Below, piece after piece: positions 10,540 to 19,378 of a stretch of DNA of 40,702 bases. Source of the DNA: an uncultured Bacteroidales bacterium (GTDB taxonomy: Bacteria; Bacteroidota; Bacteroidia; Bacteroidales; Paludibacteraceae); NCBI GenBank assembly GCA_903927945.1, contig CAIYOZ010000088.1, positions 1 through 40,702 of the forward strand, in the 5' to 3' direction. The notes under the pieces were generated by a model. It made no database searches and was not told the origin of the DNA. It worked only from the letters and a program-made list of their open reading frames with translations. A program made the position numbers and the translations under genes. How positions within the stretch are numbered: the stretch's first letter is position 1; each line of letters begins with the position of its first letter.

Positions 10540-10600
10540 CAATAAATCGTCACAATTAAAAAGAATACTGTCATTGAAACAATTAACACATAATACTATC

Positions 10601-12622
10601 ATGAATTCAATAGAAAATTTAAACCGCGCAGCAGACAATATCAGAATTTTGGCTGCCTCAGCAGTTGAAAAAGCCAAATCCGGTCATCCCGGTGGTGCCA
10701 TGGGTGGTGCAGATTATATTAATGTTCTTTATTCCGAGTTTTTGGAATATGACCCACAAAATCCTAAATGGGAAGGACGCGACCGAATGTTTTTAGATCC
10801 GGGACACATGTCGCCGATGCTTTATTCAGTTCTGTCATGTACCGGCAAATATACCATGGAAGAACTGGCTCAATTCCGTCAATGGGGTAGTCCGACTCCT
10901 GGCCATCCTGAAGTTGATATTCTGCGTGGAGTTGAAAACACTTCCGGTCCACTTGGACAAGGTCATACATATGCTGTGGGTGCTGCCATTGCTGCAAAAT
11001 TTTTAAAAGCACGTTTTGGTGAAGTAATGAATCAAACAATTTACACGTTTATTTCTGATGGTGGCGTTCAGGAAGAAATTTCGCAGGGTGCTGGACGAAT
11101 TGCAGGCCATTTGGGATTAGATAATCTGATTATGTTTTACGATTCGAATGATATTCAACTTTCGACTGAAACCAATGCTGTAACGAGTGAAAATGTAGCT
11201 CAAAAATATCTGGCATGGGGTTGGCATGTCAATGAAATAAATGGAAATGATGCAGTGCAAATTCGTACTGCTTTGAAAGAAGCCAAGGGTGAATTACACA
11301 AGCCTACCCTGATTATTGGAAAAACCATCATGGGTAAAGGTGCACTGAAAGCTGACGGAACAAGCTTTGAATGTCAATGCGCCACTCATGGAATGCCTTT
11401 GAGTGAAGGGGGAGCATCTTATGCTGAAACTATCAGGAATCTGGGTGGAAACCCTGAAAATCCTTTTGTTATTTTCGAAGAAACAAAAGCACTGTATGCA
11501 AAACGTGCCGGTGAGTTGATGGAAATTGTTGAGAAAAAGCAAGTAGCTAAAGCACTGTGGGCTAAGGAAAATCCTGAGTTAACAAAGAAACTTGACTTTT
11601 TCTTTTCGGGTAAAACAATTGTGAACTGGGATGCCATTGTTCAAAAGCCCAATCAATCAACCCGTGCTGCTTCAGCCACTGTGCTGGGTGAATTGGCAAA
11701 ACAGGTTGAAAACATGGTAGTAGCCAGTGCCGACTTATCTAATTCGGATAAAACAGATGGCTTTCTCAAAAACACCCATGCATTTGAAAGAAATGATTTC
11801 TCGGGAGCATTTCTACAGGCCGGTGTTTCTGAATTGACTATGGCTGCAATTTCAATTGGAATGAGCCTGCACGGTGGAATTATTCCTGCCTGTGCTACTT
11901 TTTTTGTTTTCTCCGATTATATGAAACCGGCTATTCGAATGGCTGCCTTGATGGAACAACCGGTGAAATTTATTTGGTCACACGATGCTTTCCGTGTTGG
12001 AGAAGATGGACCAACTCACGAACCTGTTGAACAGGAAGCTCAGATTCGCTTGATGGAAAAACTAAAAAACCATAAAGGACATAATTCAATGTTGGTTTTG
12101 CGTCCGGCTGATGTTGAAGAAGGAACTGTTGCCTGGAAAATGGCGTTGGAGAATACACATACACCGACGGGTCTGATTTTTTCACGTCAGAATATCGCTG
12201 ATCTTCCTACAACTTCTACCCGTAAAATAGATGCAGAACAAACTCAAAAAGGAGCTTACGTTGTTGAAAGTGATGATAATTATGAAGTAATTTTGGTTGC
12301 TTCCGGTTCGGAAGTTTCCACACTTCACGAAGGAGCTGAATTGCTTCGGGCTGATGGGATTAAAATCAGATTGATTTCAGCACCTTCAGAAGGTTTATTC
12401 CGCAGCCAACCGAAAGAATATCAGGAGAGTGTATTACCTACCGGAGCTAAGATTTTTGGTCTAACTGCCGGTCTTCCTGTAAATTTACAAGGATTGGTTG
12501 GTTCAAATGGAAAAGTATTTGGACTTGAGTCGTTTGGATTCTCAGCACCTTACAAAGTGCTGGATGAAAAACTTGGTTTTACAGCAGAAAATATATATGA
12601 ACAAGTAAAAGCAATGTTATAA
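10601..12622 (+). CDS. tkt: Transketolase
   Basis: The track start at 10379 reads out of frame through the rpiB remnant. ATG 10601 gives MNSIENLNRAADNIRILAASAVEKAKSGHPGGAMGGADY, a canonical transketolase N-terminus (673 aa). Confidence 0.95.
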   Translation: MNSIENLNRAADNIRILAASAVEKAKSGHPGGAMGGADYINVLYSEFLEYDPQNPKWEGRDRMFLDPGHMSPMLYSVLSCTGKYTMEELAQFRQWGSPTPGHPEVDILRGVENTSGPLGQGHTYAVGAAIAAKFLKARFGEVMNQTIYTFISDGGVQEEISQGAGRIAGHLGLDNLIMFYDSNDIQLSTETNAVTSENVAQKYLAWGWHVNEINGNDAVQIRTALKEAKGELHKPTLIIGKTIMGKGALKADGTSFECQCATHGMPLSEGGASYAETIRNLGGNPENPFVIFEETKALYAKRAGELMEIVEKKQVAKALWAKENPELTKKLDFFFSGKTIVNWDAIVQKPNQSTRAASATVLGELAKQVENMVVASADLSNSDKTDGFLKNTHAFERNDFSGAFLQAGVSELTMAAISIGMSLHGGIIPACATFFVFSDYMKPAIRMAALMEQPVKFIWSHDAFRVGEDGPTHEPVEQEAQIRLMEKLKNHKGHNSMLVLRPADVEEGTVAWKMALENTHTPTGLIFSRQNIADLPTTSTRKIDAEQTQKGAYVVESDDNYEVILVASGSEVSTLHEGAELLRADGIKIRLISAPSEGLFRSQPKEYQESVLPTGAKIFGLTAGLPVNLQGLVGSNGKVFGLESFGFSAPYKVLDEKLGFTAENIYEQVKAML

Positions 12623-12839
12623 ACAAAATATAAAAATTAGGTAAGAGTTTTAAAATTTTTGCCTGATTTTCATAAACATAATTTTTCTTGTTGATATAAT
12701 AAACTTTTCAATTATTTGTTTCATTATTATATCATTGTTGTCTCAATGAGCAACCAGTGAGTTTTTCTAAGTAATCAGATAATAAAACTAGCAATGAATG
12801 AGAGATTAAAACATTGATTCACATAATGATACTAATAAT

Positions 12840-14351
12840 ATGAATTGGAAAAAATTACAAAATGGATCTGATATACGAGGTGTTGCACTGGAAGGAGTAA
12901 TAGGGGAAGACGTGAATTTGACCTCTGAAGTTGCTCAAGTGTTGGGAAAATCCTTTGTGCAGTGGCTCTTGAATTTTACCTCTCTAACCAATGTATCCAT
13001 AGCAGTCGGAACAGATTCACGTATTTCGGGTACTGCTTTAAAAAATGCATTTATCACAGGAATGTGTCAGACCGGTGCAAAGGTGGTCGATTGTGGATTG
13101 GCATCTACGCCTGCCATGTTTATGACAACTGTTTCCGGCGAGAAGGCTACTACTGCCGGTGTAATGATTACTGCCAGCCATCTGCCATTTAACCGAAATG
13201 GATTCAAATTTTTCACCAATAAAGGAGGGCTCGATAAAAAAGACATTACAGAGATTCTGAGAATTGCCGAAATCGAAAAATCTACTACTAATAGCGATAA
13301 TTATACTATAGATACCTGGAATTTTATTGATGAATATTCCATATTCCTTGGTGATTATATTCGCAATAAGGCCAATATTGTGTCGAATTTTAAGAACCCG
13401 CTTCAAGGTTTAAAAATAATTGTAGATGCAGGTAATGGTGCAGGAGGTTTCTTTGCTTCAAAAGTGCTCGACCGACTTGGTGCAGATACAAACGGGAGCC
13501 AATTCCTGGAGCCTGATGGTAATTTCCCTAACCATGTGCCTAATCCGGAGGACAAAGTTGCTATGCGATCCATTTGTGATGCAGTAATAAGAGAAAAAGC
13601 CGACTTGGGAGTAATTTTTGATACCGATGTTGACCGATCGGCAATTGTAGATTCAAAAGGAAATCCTGTGAATCGGAATGCTCTGATCGCCCTGATTTCG
13701 GCTGTAATACTCCAGGAACATCCCGAAAGCACCATTGTTACAGACTCAATTACTTCTGACGGCTTAACAAAATTTATAGAAGAAGAATTAAAGGGTAAGC
13801 ATCATCGCTTTCAACGAGGCTATAAAAATGTGATTAATGAGTCAATTAACCTTAATACTCTTGGTGAAGAAAGTTGGCTGGCAATTGAAACTTCCGGTCA
13901 TGCTGCCTTAAAAGAGAATTATTTTCTCGACGATGGGGCTTATCTGGTTGCCAAGTTGTTGGTGGAAATGGCAAAACTAAATTCGAACGGTTGTAAGCTG
14001 ACTGACTTGATTGAAAAACTGGAACAACCCTATGAAAGTAAAGAATACCGTTTTACAATTTTAGAAGAAGATTTTGCAAATTACGGAAAACGCATCTTAG
14101 CTGAACTGGAAAAGAAAATAAATCATCAGGATGGTTGGGAAGTAGTTTCACCTAACTATGAGGGGCTGAGAGTGCGTTGTACTTCATCCAACGAAGAGGG
14201 TTGGTTTTTACTTCGGATGTCTTTACACGATCCTGTAATGCCTTTGAATATTGAATCGAATATAGAAGGTGGCGTTGAAATCATAGCCACTAAACTTGAA
14301 CTATTATTGCAAAATTTTCATGGTTTAAAAACAAGTGTACTGAAATTCTGA
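12840..14351 (+). CDS. Phosphohexomutase (phosphoglucomutase/phosphomannomutase family)
   Basis: GVMITASHLPFNRNGFKFFTNKGG (phosphoserine loop), DTDVDRSAIVD (metal loop), ETSGHAALKENYFLDDGAYL (sugar loop). Confidence 0.88.
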   Translation: MNWKKLQNGSDIRGVALEGVIGEDVNLTSEVAQVLGKSFVQWLLNFTSLTNVSIAVGTDSRISGTALKNAFITGMCQTGAKVVDCGLASTPAMFMTTVSGEKATTAGVMITASHLPFNRNGFKFFTNKGGLDKKDITEILRIAEIEKSTTNSDNYTIDTWNFIDEYSIFLGDYIRNKANIVSNFKNPLQGLKIIVDAGNGAGGFFASKVLDRLGADTNGSQFLEPDGNFPNHVPNPEDKVAMRSICDAVIREKADLGVIFDTDVDRSAIVDSKGNPVNRNALIALISAVILQEHPESTIVTDSITSDGLTKFIEEELKGKHHRFQRGYKNVINESINLNTLGEESWLAIETSGHAALKENYFLDDGAYLVAKLLVEMAKLNSNGCKLTDLIEKLEQPYESKEYRFTILEEDFANYGKRILAELEKKINHQDGWEVVSPNYEGLRVRCTSSNEEGWFLLRMSLHDPVMPLNIESNIEGGVEIIATKLELLLQNFHGLKTSVLKF

Positions 14352-14356
14352 TTTAA

Positions 14357-14373
14357 TCTCTCTCTCTCTCTCT
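14357..14373. repeat. TC dinucleotide tract (about 8.5 units)
   Basis: tctctctctctctctct directly after the phosphohexomutase stop codon. Confidence 0.9.
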
Positions 14374-14815
14374 TCCCTAGACATGCTTGGTGAAATACCT
14401 AATGTTTTAGCTATTATTTTTGTAAATAAAGCTTCATCTTCAAACTCTAATTTTGAGATACATATCGCTTATTTTCATGTTTGATGGTAATTAACCGTAA
14501 AAGCAATAAAAGCAAAAATAAAAAATGAGGTTCAGGAAATTTCTTTTGAGTTGAGAGAGAAAGAACATGCTTTGAATGTGTTCCAATCGTAAGTTAGGTC
14601 TATATTTACGGCACAGTTAAGCAGATGTAATATTGATATAATAAGTCTTACATTAACTTACTTAATGTCTTTAAAAACAATATAGAAGGTAAGGTATGAA
14701 CCTCTATTCAAAATCTTACTATTTAATTTATTTCTTTAAAGTATGGAGACATGTTGGATATCAAAAATCAAAGTTTTAATGTCAGAATTCAAACCGATAG
14801 TTGCCAATGTATGAA

Positions 14816-14823
14816 TATCTTTG
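14816..14823 (+). promoter_or_regulatory. Possible Bacteroidetes -7 box for rhaB
   Basis: TATCTTTG matches TAnnTTTG 21 nt before the rhaB ATG. No convincing -33 TTTG was found. Confidence 0.4.
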
Positions 14824-14844
14824 TGCCAGCTTTAAATTAAACTT

Positions 14845-16323
14845 ATGAAAAATAAATCATTCCTGGCATTCGACATTGGTGCTACCAGTGGCCGCTCTAT
14901 TTTAGGGACTCTTATTGATGGACACCTCCAGATGAAAGAATTAACCCGTTTCCCAAATCAGATGCTCCAGATCGGAGATCATTTCCACTGGAACATTTAT
15001 TCTTTGTTCGAACACTTAAAAGCAGGCTTGGCGGCCGTTAAAAATGAGGGTGTTGAAATATCCTCCATAGGCATTGATACCTGGGGTGTGGATTTTGCAT
15101 TGCTTGCCAAGGACGGAACCGTATTGGGGGCACCTTATGCCTACCGCGATCCACATACGGATGGAGCACCCGAAAAGTATTTTGAAATAGTATCCCGCGA
15201 AAAAGTATATCAGCTTACGGGGATTCAGGTCATGAATTTCAACAGCCTCTATCAGCTTTTTGCCTTGAAACAGGGCAAGAGTTCACTCCTGGAAGCAGCT
15301 TCCGATATGTTGTTTATGCCCGATGCCCTGGCTTACATGCTCACCGGGAATAAAGTGGTGGAATATACCATTGCCTCTACTTCCCAGCTATTAAATCCAT
15401 TTACAAAAAAGTTTGAGTCATTATTACTTGAAAATGCAGGAGTTTCTCCTTCCATTTTGGGTGACATTGTCATGCCCGGACATCTGATAGGTCCCCTGAC
15501 CGATGTGTTGGCTGAAGAGTTTGAACTTGGAAAAGTGCCGGTGGTGGCGGTAGCCGGACATGATACTGCATCGGCCGTAGCAGCAGTGCCGGCAGAGAAT
15601 GAACGTTTTGCTTATTTGAGCTCCGGTACCTGGTCACTGATGGGGATTGAGGTAAAGGATGCCATTATCAATGAGGAGACTTTCGCCTTAAATTTCACGA
15701 ATGAAGGAGGCATCGAAGGAACGACCCGCTTCCTCAAGAATATTACAGGCATGTGGTTACTTGAACAATGCCTGAAAGAATGGAAAAAAGAGGGTATAAC
15801 CTACGCTTACGAAAAGCTGGTTCATATGGCGGAATCCGCCACTGAATTCCGGTCATTAATTGATCCTGACCATATCTCTTTTGCAAACCCTGCGAGCATG
15901 ACAACTGCCATCAATGATTATTGCATGGCAACCGGCCAGGAGTCACCTTCGAATCATGCTGAATTTGTACGTTGCATTTTTGAAAGCCTTTCACTGAAAT
16001 ACAAGTTTATATTAGGAAAGCTAAGGTCCTTGGCTCCTTTCGCTATTGAAAAACTTCATGTGATCGGGGGTGGGTCTAAAAACCCATTACTGAACCAATG
16101 GACTGCCAATGCTATTGGAATCCCGGTTATAGCAGGTCCATCAGAAGCCACCGCTATCGGGAATATCATGATCCAGGCCAAAGCAGCCGGATGTGTTGAT
16201 TCCTTGCTGGAGATGCGTCAGATCATTCGTGAATCGGTACCATTGGATGAATTTCAACCGCAAAATTCGGAATGTTGGTCGGCAGCTTATGATAAATTCC
16301 TGAAAATTACGAAGCTGAATTAG
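14845..16323 (+). CDS. rhaB: Rhamnulokinase
   Basis: FLAFDIGATSGRSILGTL, IGIDTWGVDFALL, YAYRDPHTDGA, VAGHDTASAVAAVPAENERFAYLSSGTWSLMGIE. Confidence 0.93.
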   Translation: MKNKSFLAFDIGATSGRSILGTLIDGHLQMKELTRFPNQMLQIGDHFHWNIYSLFEHLKAGLAAVKNEGVEISSIGIDTWGVDFALLAKDGTVLGAPYAYRDPHTDGAPEKYFEIVSREKVYQLTGIQVMNFNSLYQLFALKQGKSSLLEAASDMLFMPDALAYMLTGNKVVEYTIASTSQLLNPFTKKFESLLLENAGVSPSILGDIVMPGHLIGPLTDVLAEEFELGKVPVVAVAGHDTASAVAAVPAENERFAYLSSGTWSLMGIEVKDAIINEETFALNFTNEGGIEGTTRFLKNITGMWLLEQCLKEWKKEGITYAYEKLVHMAESATEFRSLIDPDHISFANPASMTTAINDYCMATGQESPSNHAEFVRCIFESLSLKYKFILGKLRSLAPFAIEKLHVIGGGSKNPLLNQWTANAIGIPVIAGPSEATAIGNIMIQAKAAGCVDSLLEMRQIIRESVPLDEFQPQNSECWSAAYDKFLKITKLN

Positions 16324-16335
16324 AGGTGGATATTT

Positions 16336-16364
16336 AAATTGTAAATAAGTAAATTGTAAATATA
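16336..16364 (+). repeat. Direct repeat AAATTGTAAATA in the E2 leader
   Basis: AAATTGTAAATA at 16336-16347 and 16351-16362, 2 nt before the E2 ATG once the 14-nt form AAATTGTAAATATA is counted. Confidence 0.85.
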
Positions 16365-16366
16365 AA

Positions 16367-17707
16367 ATGGCTTTAATAGTTATTCTGCCCAAGCAAGGGC
16401 AATCGGTTGAAAGTTGTATTATCACAGAAATTAAAAAGAAAAAGGGTGATTCGGTACAGAAAGGTGACGTATTGTTCACCTACGAAACAGACAAGGCAAC
16501 TTTCGAAGAGGAATCTCCGGCGGATGGAGTCGTGCTGGAATGCTTTTACAATGAAGGTGACGAAGTGCCCGTATTACTCAATATGATGATTATTGGTCAA
16601 CCCGGGGAAGATTACGCTGCTTTGCTGGGGGAAGAGGGAAAGGAGCAGGAGGTAAGAGGTAAGGAGCAAGAGGTAAGTAAGGCGGTGCAAGCTAATCAAC
16701 CGATCAACCAATTAACCAATCAACTAATTAACCAATCAACCAATCAACATACTTTCATTTCACCACGAGCTAAGAACCTGGCTACAAAGGAAGCAGTTGA
16801 TATAAACCTATTGAAAGGCTCGGGACCTACCGGTCGCATAATAGAAAAAGATATATTGTCAGCCTTGGAGAATCGTCCAAAGATGACATCACTTGCCAAA
16901 CAAATTGCCGTTCAGGAGGGTGTACAACCACAAAGGACAGGAACTGGTTTAGCAGGTACTGCCAAATCCACCGATTTGCTCCCCGTACAGAATACCGTTT
17001 ATGGTGTAGATTACGAGGATAAAAAGATATCGAATATGCGTAAGCTGATTGCCAAGGCCATGCATACTTCCCTTCAGAATTCAGCACAGTTAACCCACCA
17101 TTTGGGTGCTGATGCACGCCGGATGATGGAACTTCGCAAGAAAGTGAAGAAAGCCATGGAAAGTGGAAAATTGTCTACTAATATCACGATAAACGATATG
17201 GTATGTTTTGCGGTCATCAAAGCATTGAAAAAATTCCCGAATGTAAATTCACATTTCCTGAATGATACCATGCGATTGTTCAATAAAGTCCATTTAGCAT
17301 TGGCCGTGGATACCGAAAGGGGATTAATGGTTCCGGTGGTTCGCAATGCAGATGATCTTTCGATTATCGGTCTGGCTAATCAGTTCAAAGAGATCGCAAA
17401 CGGTTGTCGAAAAGGAGGTATCGCACCTGAATTGCTGGCAGCAGAAGCCGGAACATTTACAGTCTCCAACCTGGGTAATTACGGAGTGGAAATGTTTACT
17501 CCGGTTATCAATTTACCTCAAACGGCTATTTTAGGGGTTAACACTATTATTCCAAGGCCAAAGGATTTAGGTGACGGTGTGTATGCATTTGTACCCTATA
17601 TCGGTTTAAGTTTGACATACGACCACCGGGCGTTGGATGGGGGAGAAGCAACCCGATTCCTGAAACAAATAGCCATAGAGATAGAAACGCTGGAGATTGA
17701 GATATAG
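16367..17707 (+). CDS. 2-oxoacid dehydrogenase E2 (lipoyl acyltransferase)
   Basis: Lipoyl motif YETDKATFEEESPADG, peripheral subunit-binding domain ISPRAKNLATKEAVDINLLKGSGPTGRIIEKDI, catalytic LTYDHRALDGGEATRFL. Confidence 0.93.
   Translation: MALIVILPKQGQSVESCIITEIKKKKGDSVQKGDVLFTYETDKATFEEESPADGVVLECFYNEGDEVPVLLNMMIIGQPGEDYAALLGEEGKEQEVRGKEQEVSKAVQANQPINQLTNQLINQSTNQHTFISPRAKNLATKEAVDINLLKGSGPTGRIIEKDILSALENRPKMTSLAKQIAVQEGVQPQRTGTGLAGTAKSTDLLPVQNTVYGVDYEDKKISNMRKLIAKAMHTSLQNSAQLTHHLGADARRMMELRKKVKKAMESGKLSTNITINDMVCFAVIKALKKFPNVNSHFLNDTMRLFNKVHLALAVDTERGLMVPVVRNADDLSIIGLANQFKEIANGCRKGGIAPELLAAEAGTFTVSNLGNYGVEMFTPVINLPQTAILGVNTIIPRPKDLGDGVYAFVPYIGLSLTYDHRALDGGEATRFLKQIAIEIETLEIEI
16693..16749. 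repeat. CAATCAAC/CAATTAAC degenerate tandem repeat inside the E2 coding sequence
   Basis: aatcaaccgatcaaccaattaaccaatcaactaattaaccaatcaaccaatcaac, translated in frame as [18 protein letters not shown]. It is the reverse complement of the TTGATTGG arrays elsewhere in the window. Confidence 0.9.
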
Positions 17708-17820
17708 AGAACCCCTGACCCCTAAAGGGGAATAAGACAGGGATCTGAGAGGGCTGAAAGAAATTAGAATAATAAAATAAAAACATGTAATCCGGTTCCC
17801 CTTTAGGGGTTAGGGGTTCT
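17708..17820. repeat. Inverted pair of CCCCTAACCCCTAAAGGGG elements between E2 and E3
   Basis: Left arm AGAACCCCTGACCCCTAAAGGGGAA (17708-17732) and right arm TTCCCCTTTAGGGGTTAGGGGTTCT (17796-17820) are reverse complements at 24/25 positions. Confidence 0.93.
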
Positions 17821-17834
17821 TATAAATTTACAGA

Positions 17835-19190
17835 ATGTTTGATTTAATCATAATAGGAGGTGGTCCTGCGGGATATGTGGCAGCTGAACGTGCCGGTCAT
17901 AAAGGACTGAATGTTATTTTGTTCGAAAAGAAGAGCATGGGTGGCGTTTGCCTGAACGAAGGATGCATACCCACCAAAACGATGCTCTACAGTGCGAAAA
18001 CATACGAAAATGCCCTGCACGGTGATAAATATGGCGTATACGGCGAGAATATCCGTTTTGATTATGGAAAAATTGTAGCCCGCAAGAATAAAATAGTCCG
18101 CAAGCTGGTGGCCGGCGTGGAAAGTAAAATGAAACAACATCATGTTACGGTGGTGAAAGGTGAAGCCACTATTCTGGGACGAAGCACAAAAGGAGTTGAA
18201 GTAAGCTGCAACAATGAAACCTATGTCGGACTAAATTTACTGATATGTACAGGTTCCGAAGCATTTGTTCCACCCATTCCGGGACTGTCAGAAGCCGGCG
18301 ATATCATCCTGACCAACCGTGAAATTCTCGACTTGAAAGAACAACCCAAATCACTGGTGATTATCGGTGGCGGAGTTATCGGGATGGAGTTTGCCAGTTT
18401 GTACAATAGCCTGGAAACAAAGGTGACCGTCATTGAAATGCTTCCTGAAATTTTGGGAAACAACGATTTTGAGATATCTGCCATGCTTCGTGAAATTTAC
18501 GGTAAGAAAGGAATTGAATTCCATCTGAATGCCAAAGTGGTAAAAGTAGAAGGCAATAAAGTCATATTTGAAAAAGAGGGCAAGACAGAAACTATCGAAG
18601 GTGAAAAAATACTCGTCAGTGTAGGTCGTCGACCCATAACCAAAGGGTTCGGGCTAGAAAATCTGAACGTCGAGTTGTTTAAGGGCGGTATCAAGACGGA
18701 TGAAAAAATGCGTACCAACCTGCCGAATGTATTTGCGGCGGGAGATGTAACCGGATTCTCTTTGTTGGCTCATACTGCCAGCAGGGAAGGCGAAGTGGTG
18801 GTGAATAACCTCACAGGAAGAAGCGATATCATGCGGTATAATGCCATCCCCGGAGTCGTTTACACGAATCCTGAAGTGGCTGCGGTAGGTGAAACCGAAG
18901 AATCAGCCACAAAGAAAGGAATAGCTTATAAGGTGGCGAAACTACCTATGGCTTATGCCGGACGGTTTGTGGCAGAGAATGAAGGGGGAACCGGACTTTG
19001 CAAAGTGTTGATTGGCTCCACCTACAACGAAATAATTGGAGTGCATTTGCTGGGTAATCCGGCCAGTGAAATGATATACGGTGCCTGCATGGCCATTGAG
19101 CAGGAAATGACACTGACAGAAATGCAGGAAGTGGTATTTCCACATCCAACGGTAAGCGAAATTTTCAAAGAAACAATCTTTGCTTTTTAA
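17835..19190 (+). CDS. lpdA: Dihydrolipoamide dehydrogenase (E3)
   Basis: IIGGGPAGYVAAERAG, GGVCLNEGCIPTK (redox disulfide), VIIGGGVIGMEFA, C-terminal HPTVSEIFKE. Confidence 0.95.
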   Translation: MFDLIIIGGGPAGYVAAERAGHKGLNVILFEKKSMGGVCLNEGCIPTKTMLYSAKTYENALHGDKYGVYGENIRFDYGKIVARKNKIVRKLVAGVESKMKQHHVTVVKGEATILGRSTKGVEVSCNNETYVGLNLLICTGSEAFVPPIPGLSEAGDIILTNREILDLKEQPKSLVIIGGGVIGMEFASLYNSLETKVTVIEMLPEILGNNDFEISAMLREIYGKKGIEFHLNAKVVKVEGNKVIFEKEGKTETIEGEKILVSVGRRPITKGFGLENLNVELFKGGIKTDEKMRTNLPNVFAAGDVTGFSLLAHTASREGEVVVNNLTGRSDIMRYNAIPGVVYTNPEVAAVGETEESATKKGIAYKVAKLPMAYAGRFVAENEGGTGLCKVLIGSTYNEIIGVHLLGNPASEMIYGACMAIEQEMTLTEMQEVVFPHPTVSEIFKETIFAF

Positions 19191-19193
19191 AAA

Positions 19194-19361
19194 GGAACCC
19201 CTGGTCCCTAAACGGTAACCGGGATATGTTCGTTTACTACAGTTTAATCAATGAATAATAATTAATACTACTCCTCTTACTCCCCTTTAGGGGTGGGGGT
19301 CATCTTAAATAAAGAATTAATACTAACTACTCTGACTCCCTTTAGGGGTTGGGGATCATCT
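19194..19361. repeat. Degenerate CCCC/GGGG element followed by two inverted, tandem copies
   Basis: GGAACCCCTGGTCCCTAAACGG at about 19194-19215. TCCCCTTTAGGGGTGGGGGTCATC and CTCCCTTTAGGGGTTGGGGATCATC lie in about 55-bp tandem units, each starting ATTAATACTA (19261, 19316). Confidence 0.85.
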
Positions 19362-19378
19362 CTTAAATCATATACATA

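Noticed and set aside
10379-10600. Membrane-like N-terminal extension on transketolase (MRFFVGCRKSQHWHVNITMLICFLFLPVLHL...)
   Set aside because: It is an out-of-frame translation of the rpiB remnant. The canonical transketolase start is at 10601.
14357-14373. TC microsatellite as a phase-variation switch
   Set aside because: It is located after a stop codon and nearly 500 bp from the next gene, with no reading frame or promoter spacing it could obviously alter.
14375-14500. Possible minus-strand coding relic (ISKLEFEDEALFTKIIAKTLGISPSMSREERER)
   Set aside because: A short reading with no recognisable family and no start. It could be chance in AT-rich DNA, although a tblastn search would be worthwhile.
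19281-19355. G-quadruplex from GGGGTGGGGG and GGGGTTGGGG
   Set aside because: Four G-tracts exist on one strand, but the central loop is about 45 nt or more, and complementary C-rich segments nearby favour duplex or hairpin. Not supportable without biophysics.
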